From contig CAZAUJ010000008.1 in the NCBI GenBank assembly GCA_964488355.1, positions 53,079 to 117,078 on the forward strand: a stretch of 64,000 bases of DNA, read 5' to 3'. Positions 58,401 to 64,000 of this stretch are shown here, piece after piece. This stretch comes from Thermoanaerobaculum sp964488355 (GTDB lineage: Bacteria; Acidobacteriota; Thermoanaerobaculia; Thermoanaerobaculales; Thermoanaerobaculaceae). Each line of letters begins with the position of its first letter. Within the stretch, counting starts at the first letter, position 1. The position numbers and the translations under genes were made by a program. A model generated the notes under the pieces. It did not search any database. It was not told the origin of the DNA and saw nothing but the letters and a program-made list of their open reading frames with translations.

Positions 58401-58791
58401 TTGGGAGGCGGCGGCGCTGGCGGGCCTGGCCGAGGACATTCAGCAGCTTCCCATGGGCATGCACACCTACATTTCCGAGGGGGGTGGGGGTTTTTCCGGG
58501 GGGCAGCGGCAAAAGGTGCTCATTGCCCGCGCGCTGGTGCGCAAGCCGCGCATCATGATTCTGGACGAAGCCACCTCCGCTTTGGACAACCGCTCCCAGG
58601 CCATCGTCATGGAAAGCATCGAGAAGCTGCAGGCCACGCGCATCGTCATTGCCCACCGCTTGTCCACCATCATCAACGCTGACCGCATTTGCTACCTGGA
58701 AGGCGGCAAGATCGTGGAGGAGGGCACCTTCCAGGAGCTGATGGCCAAGGGTGGCAAGTTTGCCCTGTTGGCTCAGCGGCAGCTGGCCTAA
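55420..58791 (+). CDS. NHLM ABC transporter ATPase/permease with N-terminal FHA domain
   Basis: An 1123-residue protein. Residues 1-105 form an FHA domain (LGRSPECDVVLND, VSRRHAQLKL, DLGSANGVWVGNQRV). Residues about 125-260 form the cupin/cyclic-nucleotide-like region typical of the second NHLM ABC protein (AWFVHEGQVELFTVAL, GEIIFGMDFA). Membrane segments follow at about 560-850, and an ATPase with Walker A GASGCGKST near 921, signature FSGGQRQKVLIARAL near 1024 and IVIAHRLS. There is no C39 peptidase. The FHA fusion is not what I expect for this family. Its stop overlaps the convergent reductase gene by 4 bases, and it ends the operon. Confidence 0.9.
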   Translation: MATPLATLEILESPDSRVRGQELQLTGEVTLGRSPECDVVLNDQAVSRRHAQLKLADGTWLLVDLGSANGVWVGNQRVREHRLASGDRFRLGATSFVFRLQPAEEELGETVRLTAPTGAAPAPFQASTELPESLEQALERWGKRRQVSGNTPWVIGAPRTAWFVHEGQVELFTVALDERGEPQGARTHFLTVRAGEIIFGMDFAAFGVGAGLLAVGKGGTWVVEVEVAQLKVLARQVRYRERLVQLVEGWVQGLSSALAQPLGAGPPPAVTLTASFQGELPNGATARCGREVVWLEVGRGELLFVGWEPLSQARGADLLEKLSRLRSVFPLVADTWVVAANPGDEPSQLRCYPTAEVLPLPALWSGLAHFHEVLCRCEFINKRLQMVEELHRLRVKAEHAQAAGEQAQAEIAAVMAEAKEQAPQVAAGSRDPLLDAGKLVGKALGMEVRDHPEVDKKAPLDLRLAAIAKASRFRTRLVALRDDWYRHDQGAILGWWEEGGGAVALLPRGASSYEFVDPESGQQGVVTEQVAARLSGFGYVFYRPFPDGPLSAKDLIRFGLRGLRQDLRLVVWMGIGLGLLGAVTPYFTGRLFDTAIPQADRALLWQFVVGLLVAAIISTAFKVTQAIGVLRIQGKMDYSIQAALWDRLLNLPSNALRQYTAGDLADRAAGIDRIRQLVAGAGINSALGFLSSVFYVFLMAKYSLALAAVGVGVCLAYVALTTLGNYLRLKLERQELNLRGTITGMVLQFITGVPKVRVAGAENHAFLTWAKAYAMQRRLLFRIGQIKNAVQVATAGFPVVSSLVIFYVLMKVQEAALAKGQPPSITTGDFIAFNAAFSAFVSALQSLADASLDMLRIVPIYERLKPIVIQAPELDEARAYPGKLRGEIAVSHVSFRYSEDGPWILNDLSVHIKPGEFVAFVGASGCGKSTLMRILLGFETPTRGAVYYDGQDLATLDLREVRQQIGVVLQNSTLLPTDVYRNIVGSSGLPVQAAWEAAALAGLAEDIQQLPMGMHTYISEGGGGFSGGQRQKVLIARALVRKPRIMILDEATSALDNRSQAIVMESIEKLQATRIVIAHRLSTIINADRICYLEGGKIVEEGTFQELMAKGGKFALLAQRQLA

Positions 58792-61700
58792 GCGGGCCGA
58801 GAGGCAAGCCAGCGCACGAACGGGCGGAAGAGGGGCCAGCGCAGGGGAGGGGGTGGGCTTTGCTGGCAAAAGGCGGCCATGATTTCGGCGCGCATGCGCG
58901 GCACCGCCGGCAGCTCGGGGAAGGAAGGCACCAAAGGGGCAAAGGGAGCCTGCTGGCTTAGGCACAGGTCGCGGAAGTCCCGCCAGCTCACCGCCGCCAG
59001 AAGCGGCCTGTCGGGCAACTCGGCGAGCAAAGCTGCCTGCAAGGCACAAAAGATTTGCGGCCAGAGGGCCAGGCCATCGGTGCCGGCGTTGGTGTTCACC
59101 AGGTTGCAGCGGAAAAAGCGAGCCCCACCCCCGGCGGCTGAGCCCACCAGGGCGGAGGTGAGTTGGGCCAGCAGCCTGGCCCCATAGTCCACGGGCAAAA
59201 ACTCCAGCCCGCGGGCCGAACTTTCCGTGGTCACCGGCGCCGCGGGCGGCACCGCCCCCTGGTCCAGCGGGAGCACCCCCAGCTGCAGGCAACTGGCCAA
59301 GAGGGCGGGAAACCATTCCTTCACGTTGGCAAAGCCGGTCTGCGAGGACCAGGCAAGAAGCCCGGGCCGGCTCACCAGCACTGGCAGCTGACCCTGGCAG
59401 TGCTGGTGGAGCAGCTCCACCATGCGCTCGGCTACCCATTTGCTGGCCAAGTAGCCGTCCAACTGGGCAGCCGTCTCGCCCAACCGGGGCGGCAGAGGGG
59501 CCTCCTCTTTGCTGGCACCGCCCACCGCCAGCGCCAGGCGCGTCACGTCCAGGGTGGACACTAGGTGGAAGGCCTTCAAGCGCGCCTCGGTGGCCAGGCG
59601 CAGCAGGTTTCGGGTGGGGGCCACGTTGTCCGCTGCCAGTTGGCGGAAGGTGGCCCCATGGCGCACGCTGGCGGCAGCGTGCACGAGCACCGCCGCCTGT
59701 TGGGCCAGCACGCGGTACAGGTCCTCGGCCAAGCCCAGCTGCGGTTCCTGCAGCTGGCAGGCTAAGGCCCAAAGGCGTGCGTGGTCGTCGCCCGGCAGCC
59801 CCACCGGTGGCAGCCCTATCCCCGCGCGCACCGCTGCCTCCTGCAGGCGCCGCTGGGCATGGACGTGGTTGCTAGCGCGCACCAAAGCCACCACTGGCCC
59901 CTGCGCGGGCGGGTCAGCAGCCACCGCCGCCAGCAGGTGCACGCCCAAAAAGCCGGTACCGCCAGTGACCAGCGTCAGGCCGCGAGACTGGAAGGAAGGC
60001 ACGGTGGGCGGCAAGGGGAGGCGCAAAAGCTCGGCCAAAAGCTCCTCCTCCCCCGAAGCGGGCAAAGGTGCTTCCAGGATGGCGTGGGTATCTGGCGGTG
60101 TTGGCTGGTTTCCACCCAGCGCTGCCAGCAACCGGCCCAGGGACCAGCTGGCCAGCTCCGCTGGGGCCAGCATGAGGCCGCGAGCATCAGCCAAAGCCAA
60201 AAGCTCGGCGGTGCCCAAGGAGTCCAAACCCTGCGCGCTCAGGGGCGAGGAAAGATCGAGCTCCTCCGGCCGGCGCTGCAGCATGGCCGCCACGGTGGCC
60301 AGCAGCTGGTCCGGCTCTTGGCCCTCCGGCGCCGAGGAGCCGCTCGCGCATGTGGCCAACAGCTCGGCGTAGTGTTGGGCTAAAGCTCGGCGCTGGGGCT
60401 TGAAGGAGGGCGTGAGCAGGCCGTTTTCCGGCGTCCAAGGGGTGAGCTGGGTATCCACGGCCATGGGTGGCAAGGCGCGGCCGGGAAACCGGCGGGCAAG
60501 GTGTTGGCGCAGCCGCGGCCGCAGCCGCTCGGCAGGCTCGCCCGCAGGCGCCACCACCAGCAGCACGGGCCCGGCTGGATCCGAGAGCAACGCCGCCTGC
60601 TGGCACAGGCCGGAAGCCAAGGCGGCTGCCTCCAGCTCCTCCGCCACCACAAACTGTCCATCGGCCAGCTTACACGCCGCTGACACCCTCCCCAAAACGC
60701 GGATTTCGCCGCCCGAACGCAGCTCCACCACATCGCCGGTGAGGAAAAAGCCGTCCGCCGTCACCCGACCGCGTTCCTCTTCGCCCGCCACCAGGTAGGG
60801 GTTGCGGCCCTCGGGCAGCTTGACCGCCAGCTCGCCCCGGGGATAGGGACGGTCGCGGGAGGTGAAGCCCAGCTCCGGGTGGTCCACCAGCCGCACGGTC
60901 ACCCCCGGCCGCAGCCGGCCCCCTTCCGCCAGGGTTCCCACCTCGGTGGCGCCGTAGGCTTCCCGTACCGCCACCTGCAGGCAGGCGGAAAGCAGCCCCG
61001 GCAGCTCTGGTGGCACCGCCGCCCCTCCCACCGCCACGGCTGCCACCCTTCCCCCCAACCGCCGACGCAGGGCCAGGCGCAGACGGGCCAGCTCAGCGGC
61101 GTTGGCGCCCGCACGAAGGGCCTGCTGGTAGGGGGCCACCAGTGGCTGCCAAAAGGCCGGTGGCCCTTCCAGGTAGGTGGGCGCAACCGCCTGTACGTCC
61201 TGCCACAGCTCGGCACCCCGCCGGCAGAACCCCACCTGTCCGCCGTTGAACAGCGCCTGCCACACCAGCTTGCGGTCGGCCAGGAGGGAGGGTGGCTGGA
61301 AGGAAGCCACCACCAGGGGATAAAGGGCCGCTTGGTACTCAAAGCCGGTCCGCATGCGTTGGCGGCTTATGCCCACGCCCTTGGGTTTGCCGCTCGAGCC
61401 GGAGGTGAACACCAGGGTGTAAAGCGCCTCCGCCTCGTCGGCGGCAATGCCGCCCCCTTGGGCATGCTCCCAGGAAGGCTCGTCATCGAAGAGCAGCGGT
61501 GTGGCCAGGCCTACCCCGCTGCGGCTGCGCCAGTTTTCGGGGGGAGGTGAGGGGGAGAGCATCGGCAGGCTAGGGTGCTCTTCCAAGCAGAAACGCGGTA
61601 AGGGCAGCTCCCCCAGGTCTTCCAATCCCGGCGCGTCCCCGACCGCTGCTACCGGCTTGGCCAAAGCCAAAAGCTCGTGCCAGGTTTGGCGGTCCGTCTG

Positions 61701-62726
61701 CGGGTCGAGGATGAGACTCACCAGCTGCGAGAAAACGCAGGCGAAATCCACCAGGTAGGCGTCCCAGCCGGGCCTGCGGCAGGCAACGGCCACCAGGCTG
61801 CCGGGGGGAAGGTCGGCCGTTTCCAACGCCCAAGCCAGAGCCAGGCTTGCCTGCCGCACCTGGTGGTAGCTGAGGCGGGCGCCGTCGGAGGGGCGGAAGA
61901 ACAGCGTGCGTGGCCCGAAGCGAACCAAGGCGTTGTGCAAGCTCACGGCCAGGGAGGGAAACTCCCGCAGCGGCAAGCTCGCAAAGGTGACACTTGCCTC
62001 GTCAGGGTAAAAGGCGTGGCCGAGCTCGGGAAAACACGCCAGCACCTCGGCCGCCAGCGCCGGCTGGTCGTACGCGAGGCTAGCCACGGCCCCCTGGCAG
62101 GACGTGAAGGCGCGGAAGGCTTCGGGGCTAAGGGAAAAGAAGCTCGTCTCGGAGCGAAACCGTCGTTGTCCGTTGCCATCCTCCTGCCACCACGTGCCCG
62201 TAAGGGCGCAACGCTCGCCCCAGGGTAGATGGGCCAATGGCACACCCGGAAGCTGGTTGCCCACCAGGCGCACCTCGGCCCAGCGTAAGCTCTCATCGGC
62301 GTGGCTTGCGGCCAAAAGGCGCCAGGGCAGCGCCACCCCTTGCTGCCCACACGCCTGCTGCAACGCCTCCAGGGCCCTGGTGAACTGCTCCAACGCCTCC
62401 TTTAAGGCCCAGCGAGCTACCGGGCCCGAGGTGGCGCGGGTGGGAGCCAGAAAAAAGCTCTCGCAGCGCAGAACAAAAAGCGCCTGCAGCAGAGCCGAGA
62501 CCGTGGCCCGGTTGGGGTTTTCTGTCAGCGCCTCGGCCAGGGGTCCTGTCTGATTCAGTGCCGCTTCCAGCTCAGCGGCCCGTGGGTGGATGGGCTCCGC
62601 CGGTGCGACGAAAGCCTGCGCGGCCACCTCTCGCAAGGTGCAGGCGGCTCGGCGCAGGCGCTGAACCGGCTCCGCCAGGCCGGCCTTGCCAGCCAAGAAG
62701 CGCTCAAGCCAGGGGATACCCCTCAT
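58788..62726 (-). CDS. Adenylation / carrier / thioester-reductase protein (CAR-like)
   Basis: A 1312-residue protein. Residues 1-270 are unassigned. An AMP-binding domain follows (TSGSSGKPKGVG near 440, EAYGATEVG, FFLTGDVVEL). Then a phosphopantetheine carrier domain has Ser in AQGLDSLGTAELLA near 833, and a C-terminal NAD(P)-dependent reductase has LVTGGTGFLGVHLLAA near 920 and the Tyr-x3-Lys pair in YLASKWVAERMV near 1091. This order activates a carboxylic acid, loads it on the carrier and releases it as aldehyde or alcohol. It needs a phosphopantetheinyl transferase not seen here. Start overlaps the preceding gene by 4 bases. Confidence 0.88.
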   Translation of the reverse strand: MRGIPWLERFLAGKAGLAEPVQRLRRAACTLREVAAQAFVAPAEPIHPRAAELEAALNQTGPLAEALTENPNRATVSALLQALFVLRCESFFLAPTRATSGPVARWALKEALEQFTRALEALQQACGQQGVALPWRLLAASHADESLRWAEVRLVGNQLPGVPLAHLPWGERCALTGTWWQEDGNGQRRFRSETSFFSLSPEAFRAFTSCQGAVASLAYDQPALAAEVLACFPELGHAFYPDEASVTFASLPLREFPSLAVSLHNALVRFGPRTLFFRPSDGARLSYHQVRQASLALAWALETADLPPGSLVAVACRRPGWDAYLVDFACVFSQLVSLILDPQTDRQTWHELLALAKPVAAVGDAPGLEDLGELPLPRFCLEEHPSLPMLSPSPPPENWRSRSGVGLATPLLFDDEPSWEHAQGGGIAADEAEALYTLVFTSGSSGKPKGVGISRQRMRTGFEYQAALYPLVVASFQPPSLLADRKLVWQALFNGGQVGFCRRGAELWQDVQAVAPTYLEGPPAFWQPLVAPYQQALRAGANAAELARLRLALRRRLGGRVAAVAVGGAAVPPELPGLLSACLQVAVREAYGATEVGTLAEGGRLRPGVTVRLVDHPELGFTSRDRPYPRGELAVKLPEGRNPYLVAGEEERGRVTADGFFLTGDVVELRSGGEIRVLGRVSAACKLADGQFVVAEELEAAALASGLCQQAALLSDPAGPVLLVVAPAGEPAERLRPRLRQHLARRFPGRALPPMAVDTQLTPWTPENGLLTPSFKPQRRALAQHYAELLATCASGSSAPEGQEPDQLLATVAAMLQRRPEELDLSSPLSAQGLDSLGTAELLALADARGLMLAPAELASWSLGRLLAALGGNQPTPPDTHAILEAPLPASGEEELLAELLRLPLPPTVPSFQSRGLTLVTGGTGFLGVHLLAAVAADPPAQGPVVALVRASNHVHAQRRLQEAAVRAGIGLPPVGLPGDDHARLWALACQLQEPQLGLAEDLYRVLAQQAAVLVHAAASVRHGATFRQLAADNVAPTRNLLRLATEARLKAFHLVSTLDVTRLALAVGGASKEEAPLPPRLGETAAQLDGYLASKWVAERMVELLHQHCQGQLPVLVSRPGLLAWSSQTGFANVKEWFPALLASCLQLGVLPLDQGAVPPAAPVTTESSARGLEFLPVDYGARLLAQLTSALVGSAAGGGARFFRCNLVNTNAGTDGLALWPQIFCALQAALLAELPDRPLLAAVSWRDFRDLCLSQQAPFAPLVPSFPELPAVPRMRAEIMAAFCQQSPPPPLRWPLFRPFVRWLASRPA

Positions 62727-63802
62727 GGTCCTAGTCCCAAAACCTGCGACAGCTCACAGCTGGCCAGCTCTTCCAAACTGGTCGCCAAGAGACGCGGCAG
62801 CCAGACAGGAAGCAGCGCCTCTGCTGGCCAGGGGAGCTCGCCCAGGCGCCGGATGGCAAGGTAGACCGCCTTGGCCAGCAACCCAAAGCCCTCCTCGCTC
62901 AGGCCGGGCGGGCGGTACTGGTGCAGGCGGCCGTCGCTGCGCACCCTCGGCGCCTGCTCCACCCCCATGAACTGGTTGGCCAGGTCGGGCCGGTAGCTTC
63001 CCAGGGCCAGGCTCATGCCAACCCAGTCCGCCACCAGCTCTTCCAGCACGCTGTGGCCCAACTGGCCGAAGAGGCGCAGCGTGAGGTAATGGGTTGCTTC
63101 ATGAGCCAAGCGGATGGTAAGGGAGGTTTCCTCCCAGGCAGCAGACGAAAGACCCGGGACCCGCGTCACCCCGCTGTAAGGCCCCCGCCAGGCCACCACC
63201 AGACGGTCCTGGTAGAGTTCCTTTTGCCGGGAAAGCTCTGGCCAGGCCTGGTCCCAGCTTTGGGTGCCATGTTCTGCTTGCCAGCGCTCCTTCAATACTC
63301 GGAAGCGCTCCCAGTTCACCAAGCCTTGGACCAGGGAGGCCCCTTGCGCCCGGGGAATGTCCACCGGCTCGCCCCGATGGGCCAAAAGCTGCAGGAGGCG
63401 CGAGAAGTCTTGGCGGCAGCCGGCAACCAGGGCGGGAAGGCTGCCCGCCGGCGTGGTGACCAACCGCAGCTCCAGCTCCTCTGGTGTCTCCAGCGAGCAC
63501 GCGAAGATCAGGGGGAGGCGCCCTCGCCGCACCGCCAGGGTCCACGCGGACGTGGCAGAAAGGCCCTCTGTGGGCTGAAACGCCAGCTGCGGAAAGGCCT
63601 TCACCAGCTGCTGGTAAAGGTCTTGACCCCGAGCTGGCAGGAGCCGATAGAATTCGGTTTGTGGCTCTTCCGGAAGGGGAAGCTGCGCCACCGGCGCAGG
63701 CAGGGGCCGGCATCCCTCCTCCAGCTGGCAAGCCTCTTCTCTCGAGGAGCCAAGCTGCTGCCAAAAGGCCAGCCGCTGGCTGGTGCGCTCTTGGGAGTAC
63801 AC
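62723..63802 (-). CDS. Zinc-metallopeptidase-like protein of unknown family
   Basis: A 359-residue protein without signal peptide. The only strong motif is LAHEATHYLTLRLFGQLGHS followed by LEELVADWVG: an HExxH zinc site (HEATH, about 233-237) and a downstream Glu-Glu-x-x-Ala-Asp as in gluzincin-type metallopeptidases. The first 200 residues (with FACSLETPEELELRLVTTPAG) are not recognised. Start is GTG at 63802, within a short inverted repeat and without a clear binding site. It overlaps the adenylation/reductase gene by 4 bases, so the two form one operon convergent with the lanthipeptide operon. Confidence 0.72.
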   Translation of the reverse strand: MYSQERTSQRLAFWQQLGSSREEACQLEEGCRPLPAPVAQLPLPEEPQTEFYRLLPARGQDLYQQLVKAFPQLAFQPTEGLSATSAWTLAVRRGRLPLIFACSLETPEELELRLVTTPAGSLPALVAGCRQDFSRLLQLLAHRGEPVDIPRAQGASLVQGLVNWERFRVLKERWQAEHGTQSWDQAWPELSRQKELYQDRLVVAWRGPYSGVTRVPGLSSAAWEETSLTIRLAHEATHYLTLRLFGQLGHSVLEELVADWVGMSLALGSYRPDLANQFMGVEQAPRVRSDGRLHQYRPPGLSEEGFGLLAKAVYLAIRRLGELPWPAEALLPVWLPRLLATSLEELASCELSQVLGLGP

Positions 63803-63907
63803 CTTGGCAGTGTACCATGCGGCTTGTTGCGCGGGTCTCTTGGTCTCGACGCGACCTCAACCGGACCCCAAAACGCGGAGCGTCGCCAAGTGCCGAAGGT
63901 CGACTCT

Positions 63908-63943
63908 GTCATTGCGAGGCCCCAGAATGGGCGAAGCAATCCC
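63908..63943 (+). repeat. Dispersed palindromic repeat, copy 2
   Basis: GTCATTGCGAGGCCCC followed by GGGCGAAGCAATCC; same ends as the copy at 39274. ATTGC/GCAAT and GCCC/GGGC can pair. The 198 bases after 63802 hold only this pair of repeats. Confidence 0.75.
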
Positions 63944-63981
63944 TGTTGTGAGGAGCCCGGTGGGCGACGAAGCAATCTCGT
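63944..63981 (+). repeat. Dispersed palindromic repeat, copy 3 (partial left end)
   Basis: TTGTGAGGAGCCCGG then GGGCGACGAAGCAATCTCG; the right end matches copy 1 exactly (AAGCAATCTCG), while the left end has TTGTGAGG where the others have ATTGCGAGG. It directly follows copy 2 in the same orientation. Confidence 0.65.
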
Positions 63982-64000
63982 TTTTGGCAGCCGGCGACAT

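Noticed and set aside
57535..59772. A 745-codon open frame on the minus strand
   Set aside because: It runs antisense to the ATPase of the second ABC transporter and out of frame through the reductase gene. Its product has biased composition (Gly, Ala, His, Gln), typical of shadow frames in G+C-rich DNA.
63797..63815. Inverted repeat GTACAC...GTGTAC at the start of the metallopeptidase-like gene
   Set aside because: The stem is only 6 bp with a 7-base loop and overlaps the start codon; without relatives it cannot be told from chance.

Overview
The window is a G+C-rich stretch of chromosome from a Gram-negative bacterium. It encodes an LpxL-type lipid A acyltransferase, an LptE-like lipoprotein, beta-barrel and TolC-type outer-membrane proteins, and a full set of housekeeping genes. 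The mix (EtfBA, PilZ, HD-GYP, GGDEF, a sirtuin, FHA and pseudokinase proteins, many GTG starts) would suit an Acidobacteriota-type organism, possibly of the Thermoanaerobaculum kind. That placement is an inference from gene content only; there is no rRNA here to test it.

Region 1 (1-33 kb) is mostly core metabolism in tightly packed, often overlapping operons: acpP-fabF; etfBA, ended by a clear terminator; a Mn-type superoxide dismutase; mtaD-lemA-lpxL on the minus strand; gmk-rpoZ-coaBC-udg-HD-GYP-TPR lipoprotein-roadblock-like-ftsY-ribD-ribE-unknown-hemW on the plus strand; an inositol monophosphatase; a membrane GGDEF protein; tRNA-Ser(UGA); a membrane/tandem-nitroreductase/Memo locus with apparent frameshifts; an AEC transporter; a PaaG-like isomerase; a sirtuin; radC; leuS and lptE. 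Four genes have a -10-like hexamer just before the start codon and no ribosome binding site, which suggests leaderless transcripts.

Region 2 (33-42.5 kb) holds tRNA-Arg(UCG) and thiI, a non-coding stretch rich in inverted repeats, a multiply frameshifted gene for a secreted protein, and a block of signalling genes. That block comprises a coiled-coil FHA protein, a large transmembrane pseudokinase, a small beta-barrel protein, a STAS protein, a cyclic-nucleotide-binding/FHA protein and a sigma-54 activator.

Region 3 (42.5-63.8 kb) is the most interesting part: a complete class II lanthipeptide locus of the NHLP (nitrile-hydratase-like leader peptide) type. A HAD-phosphatase/kinase-like fusion protein follows the sigma-54 activator with a 4-base overlap. 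A near-perfect sigma-54 promoter then precedes a 113-residue precursor (87-residue NHLP leader ending in Gly-Gly, 26-residue core with one Cys). Next come a hairpin, a LanM synthetase whose cyclase zinc site has the Cys-Cys-Gly form seen in ProcM-like enzymes, a tandem GNAT acetyltransferase, two TolC-type outer-membrane proteins, a HlyD-type adaptor, a C39-peptidase ABC exporter, and a second NHLM ABC protein with an FHA domain fused to its N-terminus. A convergent two-gene minus-strand operon encodes a zinc-metallopeptidase-like protein and an adenylation/carrier/thioester-reductase protein. My reading is that the sigma-54 activator, perhaps fed by the adjacent FHA, cyclic-nucleotide and kinase-like proteins, switches on production, maturation and two-membrane export of a single-ring lanthipeptide.
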